DNA of 64,000 nucleotides from Asaccharospora irregularis DSM 2635 (GTDB taxonomy: Bacteria > Bacillota > Clostridia > Peptostreptococcales > Peptostreptococcaceae), in contig NZ_FQWX01000005.1 in the NCBI RefSeq assembly GCF_900129815.1, positions 47,392-111,391 of the forward strand, read 5' to 3'. Positions 43,667 through 53,529 of the stretch are shown piece by piece (position 1 is the first letter of the stretch; each line of letters starts with the position of its first letter). Both the position numbers and the translations under genes were made by a program. The notes below the pieces were generated by a model that saw only the letters and a list, made by a program, of their open reading frames with translations, was not told where the DNA came from and made no database searches.

Positions 43667-44977
43667 ATGGAACAAAAACTATTAAAAAGTAAGTTAGAAA
43701 CAATTGCAACACAAGATTTTAAAACAGAAGTTTTGGCAGGAATTACAACATTTATAGCCAGCGTGTATATTATAATGACTAATGCATTGATACTATCTGA
43801 TGCAGGTATAAGTCAGGATGCGGCTATGATAGCTACAGTACTTACATGTACTATATCTACAATTCTTATGGGAGTAATTGCAAATACTCCATTTATATTA
43901 GTTCCCGGAATGGGAATAAATTCTCTATTTACTTATACTATTGTTCAATCAATGGGATTATCATGGCAAGAAGGTCTAGCCGCCGTATTAGTAAGTGGGG
44001 TAATATTCACTTTAATAGCAAGTACAAAACTAACTAAAATTCTTATGAACTCTATACCTAATAACTTAAAATATGCAATAACTACAGGAGTCGGATTTTT
44101 AATTTTATTTATAGGGCTTCAAAAAAGTGGTCTTGTTGTAGGAAATGAAAATACGATGATAGGTATTGGTAATATCGCAGATAAAGAAACTATTTTAAGT
44201 ATAATAACCTTAATTATCATATTAATATTAAATATGAAAAACATACCTGGAAACCTACTTATAAGTATAGTAATTGGTACGGTATTATCACTTATTATGG
44301 GAGTAACTAATCTAAGTAGTTTAGACTTTGCAGGATTTGAAATAGGTGCTATTAAAGAAGTATTTCTAGGGATGTCCTTTAAAAACATCTGGTCTATACC
44401 GTTTATGGTAGCTGTATTTTCTACAACAATCGTAATAGTATTTGAAAATATGGGAATTTTATATGGTCAATTAGGAGCATTGAATAGAGAAAAAGATTTC
44501 CAAAAATCCTTTACGGTAACTGGAATATCTAATATAATTGCTGGGATATGCGGAACAAGTCCAACTATAGTTGCAGCTGAGAATTTCTCAGGAATCAGTG
44601 CTGGTGGTAAAAGCAAAATATCGGCATTTACATCTGCTTCACTATTTTTATTGTCATTGTTCTTAATACCTGTATTAAAACTTATACCAGATGGGGTCAT
44701 AAGTAGTGTTCTTATATTTATAGGGATACTTATGATACAAACTTTCTTTGAATTAGAAAAAGGGGATTTGATAGAAACTATATCTATAATCTTGATGATT
44801 ACAATAATACCTTTTACATATAATATTGTAAATGGTATATCTATTGGATTTATAGTTTATACAATTCTTAATTTATTTATAAATAAAGGCAAAAATGTTT
44901 CTATAGCTATGTATGTACTTAGTGGCTTATTTATTCTTAATTTTGTAATGAGTGCAGTTATGGGAACTATTCATTAA
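43667..44977 (+). CDS. NCS2 family nucleobase permease (AzgA-like)
   Basis: 436 residues with 12-14 membrane segments. AzgA-like landmarks: TEVLAGITTFIASVYIIMTN at the start, ANTPFILVPGMGINSLFTYT, the motif IAGICGTSPTIVAAENFSGI (about 293-312) and the AGGKSK turn. It probably imports adenine, guanine or hypoxanthine by proton symport. RBS AGAGGAAG lies before ATG 43667. Confidence 0.92.
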   Translation: MEQKLLKSKLETIATQDFKTEVLAGITTFIASVYIIMTNALILSDAGISQDAAMIATVLTCTISTILMGVIANTPFILVPGMGINSLFTYTIVQSMGLSWQEGLAAVLVSGVIFTLIASTKLTKILMNSIPNNLKYAITTGVGFLILFIGLQKSGLVVGNENTMIGIGNIADKETILSIITLIIILILNMKNIPGNLLISIVIGTVLSLIMGVTNLSSLDFAGFEIGAIKEVFLGMSFKNIWSIPFMVAVFSTTIVIVFENMGILYGQLGALNREKDFQKSFTVTGISNIIAGICGTSPTIVAAENFSGISAGGKSKISAFTSASLFLLSLFLIPVLKLIPDGVISSVLIFIGILMIQTFFELEKGDLIETISIILMITIIPFTYNIVNGISIGFIVYTILNLFINKGKNVSIAMYVLSGLFILNFVMSAVMGTIH

Positions 44978-44981
44978 AATA

Positions 44982-45019
44982 AAAAGGCGATCGCTTTAAA
45001 AATAGAGCGACGCCTTTTT
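44982..45019 (+). terminator. Terminator of the nucleobase permease gene
   Basis: AAAAAGGCGATCGCT pairs with AGCGACGCCTTTTT around an A-rich loop, 4 bases after the stop codon. Confidence 0.9.
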
Positions 45020-45081
45020 AACCTTATATTTATATCTAAAATTAACTAAAATATGTCTAATTAATCTCTAAATCTTATATT

Positions 45082-46491
45082 CTATAATACAACTTCCATA
45101 TCTGTTCCTTTTCCTAGTTCGCTGTTAAGAATTATCTCTCCACTATGCGCACTTACAATTTCTTTTGCTATAGACATACCTAGCCCCGAACCCTTATGAG
45201 CTTCTCCAGTATTTGTTCCTCTATAGTACCTATTGAATATATTCTCTAGATTCTCTTTACTTATTCCCTTCCCATTGTCACTAATCAATATGTGGATTTT
45301 ATCACTCTTATAAACACTTACAGCTATCTTTACATTCTCATCATTATGAATAAGTGCATTATATATTATATTATTGAAAACCCTTTTCATAAGAACCTTA
45401 TCTATATCTGTAAATATTTTATCTTCGCTACATTCAAATCGAATATCTGCCTCGCTGTATTTAGAATCATTTAATATATCTATAACCGAGTTTTTTACTA
45501 GAGTTACTATATTAACTTTTTCCTTATTTAATATAGATTTATTGTTCTTAAGCTTCATATTCAAATTTAAGTCATCAACCAATTCTTTTATGTAGTTAGA
45601 CTTATTGCTTATTATCTCTGCATATGTTTTTACCTCTTCATTTGAAAAATCATAATCTTCTTCTAAAAACTCTGCATATCCTTTTATCGATGAAAGTGGA
45701 GTTTTTATATCATGAGAAATATTTGCTATCCAATCATCTCTCATCTTATCTATTTTCTTTCTTTCTAACTCATTGTCTTTAAGTTTGTGTGATAGGTTAT
45801 TTAACTTTTTAAATACATTGGAATATAAGCCTTTTTCCTTGTAGTAAATATCATAATCACCATTATGTAGATCATCTATAGCACCTATAATATTTTTTAC
45901 TGGTTTGGTAAGATCTTTGCTAAATATATAACCAAAAACTATAGCTATCAAAAAATCTACAACTAGCATAGATATAATAGAATATCTCATTAGTTTAAGC
46001 ATTGTGTCTGTCTCTTCAATAAATGTATACTTTTGTAAATCCTTCATAGGAAATCCAATAAGGTATGTGTATGTAGTATCATCTACGTCCTTATAGCCTG
46101 CCAATATATGTGAATCATCACCTAATCCACCACCATATTTATATCCATTTATTATTTCTATAGGTGTGTGTTTCTCTTTAATAACTTTTGGTTTATTATA
46201 GCTATATACTTCCTTATTCTCCTCATCTATTATCTGTATCCATAGCTTTCTTTTATCTATCAACTTCTTGCCACTATCACTTATATAGAAGTTATTATTA
46301 ATATCCATTTCTATGTGTTCATTGAAGTTTCTAACGAAATTATCTATTTTAATATTTCCACCATAATCATTAGCTTCAGTTATATTTTTGTATGATGTTA
46401 TCAAAAGAATCATACTAATATTTAGTATTACTACTATTATCGCAATTATTGCTACGCTCAATATATATCTAAGAGTTAATTTTACTTTCAT
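45082..46491 (-). CDS. Sensor histidine kinase
   Basis: 469 residues. Membrane helices at about 12-33 and 168-190 enclose an extracellular sensor of about 130 residues; HAMP follows, then HisKA with the phospho-acceptor in WIANISHDIKTPLSSIKGYA, and HATPase boxes NIIYNALIHN, DNGKGISKENL, GSGLGMSIAKEIV. Its ATG lies 2 bases after the regulator stop (AAAGGAT within the regulator end serves as RBS). It probably senses envelope or peptide stress and controls the ABC genes encoded just upstream (inference). Confidence 0.93.
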   Translation of the reverse strand: MKVKLTLRYILSVAIIAIIVVILNISMILLITSYKNITEANDYGGNIKIDNFVRNFNEHIEMDINNNFYISDSGKKLIDKRKLWIQIIDEENKEVYSYNKPKVIKEKHTPIEIINGYKYGGGLGDDSHILAGYKDVDDTTYTYLIGFPMKDLQKYTFIEETDTMLKLMRYSIISMLVVDFLIAIVFGYIFSKDLTKPVKNIIGAIDDLHNGDYDIYYKEKGLYSNVFKKLNNLSHKLKDNELERKKIDKMRDDWIANISHDIKTPLSSIKGYAEFLEEDYDFSNEEVKTYAEIISNKSNYIKELVDDLNLNMKLKNNKSILNKEKVNIVTLVKNSVIDILNDSKYSEADIRFECSEDKIFTDIDKVLMKRVFNNIIYNALIHNDENVKIAVSVYKSDKIHILISDNGKGISKENLENIFNRYYRGTNTGEAHKGSGLGMSIAKEIVSAHSGEIILNSELGKGTDMEVVL

Positions 46492-46493
46492 AT

Positions 46494-47213
46494 TTAATTA
46501 TCCTTTATCTGAAGTTTATATCCTAGTCCTTTTACATTTAAAATGTACTTTGGCTTTGATGGATTTTCTTCTAATTTTTCTCTAAGCTTTCTAATATGAA
46601 CCATAATTGTATTATCGAATCCAAAAAAATCTTCTCCCCAAACCTCATCACAAAATCTTTCCTTACTTATAATCTGGTTTTTGTGCTTTGCCATATATAA
46701 AAACATTTTATATTCTTTAGGTTTCAAGTCTATAATAGTACCATTTTTTCTTACTTCTATTTTTTCCTCATCTATTTCAAATGGAGTTGCAATTATTTTT
46801 TCCTTCTCATTGGGTTTATTGTTATTTATCATCGCACTTTTTGTAAGCTGAATTTTCACCCTAAGTGCTACTTCTTTTGGGCTAAACGGCTTAGTTATAT
46901 AATCATCAGCACCTATTGCCAGTCCCATTACCCTGTCTAATTCTTCTCCTTTTGCCGATAAAAATAATACCGGGATATTTGATGTCTTTCTTATTATTTT
47001 GCATATATCATACCCTTCCATATCTGGTAACATTACATCTAATATTGCTAAATCTGGACTATTGTTTTTGAATATATCTATAGCATCCCTTCCATCTTGT
47101 GCAGTGTATATATTTTTAAAACCCTCTTTTACTAGTACCATTTTTAATAAATTTAATAATTCTATCTCATCATCTACTACAAGTATTTTACTGTTTTTTA
47201 TATTTTCATCCAT
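46494..47213 (-). CDS. OmpR/PhoB family response regulator
   Basis: 239 residues. Receiver domain with ILVVDDEIEL, the phospho-accepting Asp in DLAILDVMLPDMEG and Lys in DDYITKPFSP; C-terminal winged helix ending in IMVHIRKLREKLEENPSK, YILNVKGLGYKLQ. An open frame extends to 47330, but that extension runs through a terminator, while AAGGAGG sits 7 bases before ATG 47213. It is coupled to the kinase gene. Confidence 0.94.
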   Translation of the reverse strand: MDENIKNSKILVVDDEIELLNLLKMVLVKEGFKNIYTAQDGRDAIDIFKNNSPDLAILDVMLPDMEGYDICKIIRKTSNIPVLFLSAKGEELDRVMGLAIGADDYITKPFSPKEVALRVKIQLTKSAMINNNKPNEKEKIIATPFEIDEEKIEVRKNGTIIDLKPKEYKMFLYMAKHKNQIISKERFCDEVWGEDFFGFDNTIMVHIRKLREKLEENPSKPKYILNVKGLGYKLQIKDN

Positions 47214-47256
47214 ATTATCCTCCTTATTATATTTCATATATTTTCGCTTATATTTA

Positions 47257-47304
47257 GTATACCAAAAAAGAGAAAAGTAAAAGCTTTTCTCTTTTTTGGT
47301 ATAC
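47257..47304 (-). terminator. Terminator between ABC operon and two-component genes
   Basis: GTATACCAAAAAAGAGAAAA and its complement form a stem of more than 20 bp with a 6-base loop, directly after the stop of the permease at 47334. The T-rich arm gives a good terminator; the regulator gene follows. Confidence 0.8.
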
Positions 47305-47333
47305 TTATTCTGATTTGAGATATCTCTCAACTA

Positions 47334-48092
47334 CTATATCTCTCTTAAAAATCTTCTTTTAGATAGATTGTACAGAACAATATTTAATACTAATACTATA
47401 CCCATAAATACTATCCAAGAGCTTAAAGGTGCAGCGTATCTGATAAGCTGTTGTGAGTACATTCCGCTTATAGGTAAATTTATTAGAGTTTCATGATTAC
47501 CTCTCAGTTCTAATAAATAAGGTATTCCCATCATAAGTCCTCCAAATATAAATGGCATAGTAGCCTTTTTACTTATAGATGAAAAGTATAACCCTATTGC
47601 TGAAAATAAAAATGACCCCAGTATTACAGTTAAGCTAACTATTAGTATCATTTGAAGTACAGTGATATTAGAACCACTATTCCCAAAATACCATAAGCTC
47701 TTTAGTGGTAAATCAAGCCCATTAAATTTAAATGCCAAGATAGCTTTTCCAGCCATAGTCATAAGTATAGATAAATTTATAATACTTGCACTTATTCCAG
47801 AACCAATAAATTTAGCTAAAACTAATTGGTCTTTTCCTTTTTTACTGGCTTTTATTAGTCCATCTGCACTAGAATTATATTCTAAAACAAAGCTTCCAGA
47901 AAACATTGTAAACATTATAAGCCCCATAATTGGAGCTAGTCCAAAATATTTACTAAATATATCTGCATATACATCATTTATATTAAACGTAGTACGAATA
48001 GTTGCATATCCTATCAACAATCCAAACACCCAGGTTGCAAGTACCCCAATTCTTAAATTCTTTTTTATTTCCCACTTTATTAAAGAAAACAT
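47334..48092 (-). CDS. ABC-2 type transporter permease
   Basis: 252 residues, six membrane helices (LATWVFGLLIGYATIRTTF; GLIMFTMFSGSFVLEYNSSA; IVFMGIVLVLNIVLYNLS). The EYNS..DGLI..SKKGKDQL segment resembles the conserved loop of ABC-2 permeases that export or sense antimicrobial peptides. It is the last gene of the permease-ATPase-permease operon, 2 bases after the ATPase. Confidence 0.85.
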   Translation of the reverse strand: MFSLIKWEIKKNLRIGVLATWVFGLLIGYATIRTTFNINDVYADIFSKYFGLAPIMGLIMFTMFSGSFVLEYNSSADGLIKASKKGKDQLVLAKFIGSGISASIINLSILMTMAGKAILAFKFNGLDLPLKSLWYFGNSGSNITVLQMILIVSLTVILGSFLFSAIGLYFSSISKKATMPFIFGGLMMGIPYLLELRGNHETLINLPISGMYSQQLIRYAAPLSSWIVFMGIVLVLNIVLYNLSKRRFLREI

Positions 48093-48094
48093 TC

Positions 48095-48982
48095 CTACAC
48101 CTCCCTAGCATCTTCTAAGTCAAAATAAAACATATATACATCTTCAAATTTCGCTTCTGTTAGTTTTATATTTTCATAATTTGGTTTAACTTCGCTTATA
48201 AATCTCACACTTATATTTTCTATTCCACGATTTATACTTACTACTTTATATTTATTTTGTATTTCATTAATTAAATCCTCATTATCAGTATCTAAACTAT
48301 AAACCTTACCTTCCATATCTTTTAATATTTCTTTATGTGTTCCTTTAAGCAATATCTTCCCGTCTTTTATCATTATAGTTTCTTTTGCAACAGATTCTAT
48401 ATCAGATATTATATGTGTTGAAAGTATTACAATTGTATCCCTACCTATTTGAGACAATAAATTTCTAAACCTTGTTCTCTCCTGTGGATCAAGTCCTGCT
48501 GTTGGCTCATCCAATATCAAAACCTTTGGGTTATTTAAAAGAGCTTGTGCAATACCTACTCTTCTTTTCATACCACCTGAAAACTTTGAAACTAGCTTGT
48601 TTGAAACTTCAGAAAGCCCAACTAATTTTAATAATTCATCAACTCTTTTTTCACTAGTTTTTTTGTCCATTCCCTTAAGAGCTGCCATATACATTAAAAA
48701 TTCTCTTGCCTTAAAGTTTTTATAAGCATCAAAATCCTGAGGTAAATAACCAACTACAGCTCTGTATTCACAATCTAAAGTATTTATATCCTTACCGTTA
48801 TATAATATTTTCCCATTTGTAGGGCTAGTTACGGTTACTATTTGCTTCATTAAGGTAGATTTTCCTGCACCATTTGGCCCTAAAAGCCCATATACTCCAC
48901 TTTCTAGTACTAAATTTATATTTTCATTTGCATTTTTATGTTTATATGATTTTGTAACATTTATAAGTTCTAATTTATTCAT
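48095..48982 (-). CDS. ABC transporter ATP-binding protein
   Basis: 295 residues. Walker A GPNGAGKSTL, Q-loop LPQDFDAYKNF, signature FSGGMKRRVGIAQALL, Walker B VLILDEPTAGLD, H-loop STHIISDIESV, and a long C-terminal domain typical of bacitracin/lantibiotic-type exporters. It works with the two permeases on either side. RBS AGGAGGCAA lies before ATG 48982. Confidence 0.94.
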   Translation of the reverse strand: MNKLELINVTKSYKHKNANENINLVLESGVYGLLGPNGAGKSTLMKQIVTVTSPTNGKILYNGKDINTLDCEYRAVVGYLPQDFDAYKNFKAREFLMYMAALKGMDKKTSEKRVDELLKLVGLSEVSNKLVSKFSGGMKRRVGIAQALLNNPKVLILDEPTAGLDPQERTRFRNLLSQIGRDTIVILSTHIISDIESVAKETIMIKDGKILLKGTHKEILKDMEGKVYSLDTDNEDLINEIQNKYKVVSINRGIENISVRFISEVKPNYENIKLTEAKFEDVYMFYFDLEDAREV

Positions 48983-48994
48983 GGTAATTGCCTC

Positions 48995-50005
48995 CTATTT
49001 ATTTAAAGCTTTTTTTATACTATAAATACACCCTAATATTGAAAATACTACTATTAACCCGTATACGCTTATACATAGATTTGATATATCTACTGATTTT
49101 GATAAAATCTCTATCGTTCCATTATAAATGCCCGTTAGTTTAGACATACCTATAATTACATCTATATAATTTCCTATAGATAAAAGTAAAATTAAGGTCT
49201 TAGGTAGAAACTTAAATAAAGTAAGTATTTTCCCAATTACTATAAATCCTACAGACAAACTTATTGATTTTACTGAATTGTCACTAAAGAACGAAATAAG
49301 TAGAGAGACTATAGATATTCCCAAAAGCATAAGTATATTAGTTATTATTTTAGATAATGCATATTGGTTTATAGTCATTGCCTTAGAAAGGACTGCTATA
49401 TCAATTATTCTATAGGCCTGTAGATTTCCATTTAGAGGTTTTCCGTATTGTAAATATGTTATTAAACATGTTCCCCCAGCATATATGCCGTACACTAATA
49501 TCGGTAAAAGTATAGCTATCATTAATTTCGAATATAGTGCTTTATTTTTTTCTTTTGACGATAATATTATTGGAGAAACGTTGGATACCACTTCATCTGT
49601 ATATAAATTTGATACTAACATGACTATAATTATTATCATAATAACAATTGATAGTGAAAAATCTAATCTCTCTGTAAATACTTTATAAAAGTCTACATTT
49701 TCGTATTTGTTTCCATTATCTAAGCTAATTTTTTCTTTAGATATGCTTATTAATGATTTATCACTATTGGGTGAATCTATTACTGACTGTATGGTATCTT
49801 TTTTAATATTCAGTTTTTCGTTTGCGATTGTATTTTTGTCTCTATTATCTATGACGTATTTATTTTTTGCTTCATCCCAATACTCATTTTTTGTCTCTAG
49901 CATCGGTTTTACAAAGCTTATTTGTAAAAATAGTAATACTATTAATATAAATGATATTATGCTTGATTTATCTTTTAATATTTTTTTGACTTCCCACTTT
50001 ATCAT
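48995..50005 (-). CDS. ABC-2 type membrane protein
   Basis: 336 residues: one N-terminal helix (SSIISFILIVLLFLQISFV), a large outer loop of about 90 residues, then five or six helices (LSIVIMIIIIVMLVSNLY; ILLPILVYGIYAGG and others). It is the first gene of the exporter operon. GGAGAA lies before ATG 50005. Direct repeats resembling an OmpR-family binding site lie 57-85 bases upstream. Confidence 0.83.
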   Translation of the reverse strand: MIKWEVKKILKDKSSIISFILIVLLFLQISFVKPMLETKNEYWDEAKNKYVIDNRDKNTIANEKLNIKKDTIQSVIDSPNSDKSLISISKEKISLDNGNKYENVDFYKVFTERLDFSLSIVIMIIIIVMLVSNLYTDEVVSNVSPIILSSKEKNKALYSKLMIAILLPILVYGIYAGGTCLITYLQYGKPLNGNLQAYRIIDIAVLSKAMTINQYALSKIITNILMLLGISIVSLLISFFSDNSVKSISLSVGFIVIGKILTLFKFLPKTLILLLSIGNYIDVIIGMSKLTGIYNGTIEILSKSVDISNLCISVYGLIVVFSILGCIYSIKKALNK

Positions 50006-50061
50006 ATATTTTCTCCTTTCTGTTTGCTATGAGATTATTATATATAAGTAGGTTTAATTAT

Positions 50062-50090
50062 TCTTAAAATTAACCTTAAATAAACCTTAA
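50062..50090 (-). promoter_or_regulatory. Direct repeats, candidate response-regulator site
   Basis: ACCTTAA occurs at 50073-50079 and 50084-50090, exactly 11 bases apart, and a weaker copy (TCTTAAA) lies at 50062-50068. Tandem repeats with an 11-base period are the usual targets of OmpR/PhoB-type regulators such as the one encoded at 46494. Confidence 0.5.
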
Positions 50091-50266
50091 TATTTGCTAT
50101 GAATAGTAAGGAACTGGAAATCAACTTAAATTTAACTGTAGACAATAAAAATGGTGATAGTATATAAAAATAGTTGTATTAATTAGACTATAGTTTTATT
50201 TTTGGCGCTTTACTTATGTAGAAAAAATTTATTAATTATGATATGTTATTTTGTGAGGTGATTTAA

Positions 50267-50659
50267 TTGAAAAAAACAATAAAAGTTGTAGCTGCAATTA
50301 TAGAAAATAAAAATAACGAAATTCTATGTGCCCTTAGATCCCCAAATATGTCTCTACCTAACCTTTGGGAATTTCCAGGTGGAAAAGTTGAAGAAGGAGA
50401 ATCTTTGTTTGAGGCAATAGAAAGAGAAATACAAGAAGAATTAAGTTGTAATGTAAAGGCAAGTAACGTATTTGCTGAAAATACCCATGAATATGAAAAA
50501 ATCATAGTAAACTTAATCGGTATGAAATGCGAATTAATAGACGGTATCCCTACTCCTAATGAACATTCTAAGCTAGTATATCTTTCAAAAGAAAGTTTAA
50601 ATTCTTTGATATGGGCTCCCGCAGATATTCCTATTGTAGAAAAAATAATGAAAAAATAG
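50267..50659 (+). CDS. NUDIX hydrolase, MutT-like
   Basis: 130 residues. The Nudix box is GGKVEEGESLFEAIEREIQE followed by ELSCNV (residues 38-63), with the MutT-type FPGGK before it and a C-terminal IVEKIMKK. It hydrolyses nucleoside triphosphates, perhaps 8-oxo-dGTP. It starts at TTG 50267 with GTGAGGTG upstream. It is convergent with the PLD-helicase gene, sharing a terminator; whether the two are linked in function is open. Confidence 0.93.
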   Translation: MKKTIKVVAAIIENKNNEILCALRSPNMSLPNLWEFPGGKVEEGESLFEAIEREIQEELSCNVKASNVFAENTHEYEKIIVNLIGMKCELIDGIPTPNEHSKLVYLSKESLNSLIWAPADIPIVEKIMKK

Positions 50660-50685
50660 GGACATATTATTTTAATATATCCCTA
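50657..50685. terminator. Bidirectional terminator
   Basis: TAGGGACATATTA and TAATATATCCCTA pair with one mismatch, between the convergent NUDIX and PLD-helicase genes. It overlaps the NUDIX stop codon. Confidence 0.8.
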
Positions 50686-50689
50686 CTAT

Positions 50690-53500
50690 CTATATTTTTT
50701 CTATGAATTCTCTATATATTTTAACTGGAACTTCTTGATGAAGTTTTATCTTCATTGTTATAGGCTTCTCTCCTTGGTACTCTACCGTATCACCCTTGCC
50801 TATATAAATATATGGCTGTGCTTTCTTATCTATTTCTTTATATTTCCTTACAAATAAATGTAAGTTAATTTTTCTATCTTTATTATTAATTAAGTTCTTA
50901 CCCCTATCAGTATTCTGTCTTGTAGAGTTAGGTGATTGCCACTGAAAATAGCTTTGATCTAAAAACTTGTCCTTATAATTTATTCTTTCGTCTATTCCTC
51001 GTTCTTTATGAAGGTCTATAAATAAAAAATACTCATTGCCGTTAGTCAAAAGCCCGCTGCCCCTAAATGCAGAATGAATTTTTCTATAGTTAGAAAGTAG
51101 TGCTATATCAATCATTTTGTACTGTTCATACAACTTTAAAAATGGCACTCCATAGTACTCTTCTTGGAACTCTTTTTCATACCTAATGATCCCATAATTA
51201 ATAGCATCCTCTATATATTTTCTGTATCTCTTATCAGTAATTATTTTAGTGAATTTGTCACTTCTATATAAAGTATCATCGCTATACTCTACTAATTTAA
51301 TTTTCTGCTTTATCATTGATGAATCCCAATATTGATGATTTAGACATTCAAAAGCATGAATTACACTATCTTTGTCTATTTTATTTATATACTTTAATAT
51401 TTCATTACTTGCTATTTCTATGTTAATCCTATCATGATTCAATAAATACTTAAGTATAACAAACTCATTTATCCTTTTTAAAGGTAAACTCGTATTTAAT
51501 TCTTTTAATATTTTTTCAAAATCATCATCTATCAATAATTCTTTAATAGTCTCGTCCTTTTCAGTTTTAGCTACAAAGTTCAGGTAAGTTCCATCTTTAT
51601 CTATAAATCTAACAGGATCAGGTGCCCCATCATATTTTATATAATCTAATAACAGATATGGTATTTTTCCACCACGTAATATTTTAAACTGATTATATTC
51701 ATCTCTTAAATACTGTGCAGATCTAAAATTTTCCCCATCAATTTGCATCAAAATTCTTTCCTTAGAAATTTCATCGATTTGAATATGGGTACATCCCGGT
51801 ATATTGGCAAAATCAGTAGCTACGGCTACTTTTATACTATCCTTATCATAATACCTAGCCCCATTTAGAGCTATAGCTATTAAAAAAGTCTTGTTATGGT
51901 TTCCTATAAAATCAAGTACTGTTAAAAACTCTTTATCCCCGCTTTTTCTAAGTCCTCTACCTAATTGTTGAATAAATATTATAGGAGATGCAGTAGGTCT
52001 TAACATTAAAACTGTATTTATAGAAGGTATATCAACACCTTCATTGAAAATATCAACAGTAAATATAGCTTGTAAGCTATCCTTGTTGCTTTCTAATTGT
52101 CTAATATATTCTTGCCTTTTATCAACAGAATCCTCTCCACAAAGTGCAACACTTTTTATCCCTCTTTTGTTGAACTCCTCAGCCATATACCTCGCATGTT
52201 CTATATTAACACAAAATCCTAATAATTTTCTAAACTCTCCATCATGTCCATAAAAGTTCATCTTTTCAATAATAAAATCAACCCTTCTATGTATCATCAA
52301 ACGCTGAGCTAGCTCTGATTTGTCATCTAAATTAACACCTTCTAAGTCTACACCTTCCACATCTGTCACACCAAAATAATGAAATGGTATTACTAAATCT
52401 TCTTCAAGCGCCTCATGCAATCTAACCTCTAACGCTACATTATTATCAAAAAGATCAAATACACTTAAACTGTCACATCTTTCTGGAGTAGCAGTCATAC
52501 CTAATGTAAACTTAGGTTTAAAGTAATCTAAAACATTTAGATACGATGTCGTAGCACTATGATGTGCCTCATCAACTATAATATAATCAAAATGCTCTTC
52601 TTTAAATTCAGTATAATATCTACTCATAGTCTGTATAGTTGCAAATATATAATCTGATTCGTAATCTTTTTCATTACCAGTAAATAAACCTGTTTTTAAA
52701 CTTCTTCCTCTTAATAATTTATCAAAAGTTTCCTTTGCCTTCTTTAAAATTTCTTCTCTATGAACTATAAATAACAACCTCTTAGGTCTAAATTCCATTA
52801 CATCAAATGCTGACATATATGTTTTCCCTGTCCCTGTAGCTGCAATGACTAAAGCCTTCTCTTCCCCATGATCCCTTAACCTTTTTAGATTTTCCATAGC
52901 TTTTACTTGCATCTTATTAGGTTTAATAGGTAATACACTATCAAACACCATTTTTCTTCTTGATTCAGTTCTTTTTATTTCATTTAAAAATAACATATAT
53001 CTTTGTAATACTTCATCGTTAAGATCCGAACTCATTTTCCAAAGGTTGTTATACTCCCTCAAGACATCTTTTATAAATGGCTCCTCTTCTTTTGAAACTA
53101 TTTTTACATTCCACTCTATATTGCTTTTTAACGCACTTTGAGTAATATTTGAAGAACCTATTATAATTTTGTAATCATTCTCGTTTTCAAATATGTATAC
53201 CTTTGTGTGAAATCCCTTTTCTCTATCTGCTATAAATATTTTCATGTCTATGTTACTAAATTCTTGTATTTTTTCTAAAGCCTTTGGCTCTGTAAAGTTT
53301 AGATATGTAGTAGTTATTATCTTCCCCTTTATAGCTTTTTCTTCTAACTCTTTAAATGTATCTAGTAACAACTGTACCCCACTATAATTTATAAATGCTA
53401 CACTAAAATAGAATGATTTACATTCTTTAAGGCTTTTCTTTAGTTCGTTTAGTAGATTACTGTGCCTTGAATTTATAATTAGTTGTTTTGATTCCTCCAT
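50690..53500 (-). CDS. PLD-nuclease / SF2 helicase / DUF3427 protein
   Basis: 936 residues. An N-terminal phospholipase-D-type domain (10-170) has the HxK motif in GFHTKVYIFENENDYKIIIG and GSSN after it. A superfamily 2 helicase core follows (190-600): Walker A AATGTGKT, motif II DEAHH, motif III GMTATPERCDSL, motif VI QQLGRGLRKSGDKE. The last third matches DUF3427. PLD-helicase fusions occur in mobile and defence loci and probably act on foreign nucleic acid; that role is inferred. A decayed second copy is at 56026-57640. The start is ATG 53500, preceded by GGGGAAA. Confidence 0.9.
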   Translation of the reverse strand: MEESKQLIINSRHSNLLNELKKSLKECKSFYFSVAFINYSGVQLLLDTFKELEEKAIKGKIITTTYLNFTEPKALEKIQEFSNIDMKIFIADREKGFHTKVYIFENENDYKIIIGSSNITQSALKSNIEWNVKIVSKEEEPFIKDVLREYNNLWKMSSDLNDEVLQRYMLFLNEIKRTESRRKMVFDSVLPIKPNKMQVKAMENLKRLRDHGEEKALVIAATGTGKTYMSAFDVMEFRPKRLLFIVHREEILKKAKETFDKLLRGRSLKTGLFTGNEKDYESDYIFATIQTMSRYYTEFKEEHFDYIIVDEAHHSATTSYLNVLDYFKPKFTLGMTATPERCDSLSVFDLFDNNVALEVRLHEALEEDLVIPFHYFGVTDVEGVDLEGVNLDDKSELAQRLMIHRRVDFIIEKMNFYGHDGEFRKLLGFCVNIEHARYMAEEFNKRGIKSVALCGEDSVDKRQEYIRQLESNKDSLQAIFTVDIFNEGVDIPSINTVLMLRPTASPIIFIQQLGRGLRKSGDKEFLTVLDFIGNHNKTFLIAIALNGARYYDKDSIKVAVATDFANIPGCTHIQIDEISKERILMQIDGENFRSAQYLRDEYNQFKILRGGKIPYLLLDYIKYDGAPDPVRFIDKDGTYLNFVAKTEKDETIKELLIDDDFEKILKELNTSLPLKRINEFVILKYLLNHDRINIEIASNEILKYINKIDKDSVIHAFECLNHQYWDSSMIKQKIKLVEYSDDTLYRSDKFTKIITDKRYRKYIEDAINYGIIRYEKEFQEEYYGVPFLKLYEQYKMIDIALLSNYRKIHSAFRGSGLLTNGNEYFLFIDLHKERGIDERINYKDKFLDQSYFQWQSPNSTRQNTDRGKNLINNKDRKINLHLFVRKYKEIDKKAQPYIYIGKGDTVEYQGEKPITMKIKLHQEVPVKIYREFIEKI

Positions 53501-53529
53501 TGTTTTCCCCTTATTTTTTATGAATATGC

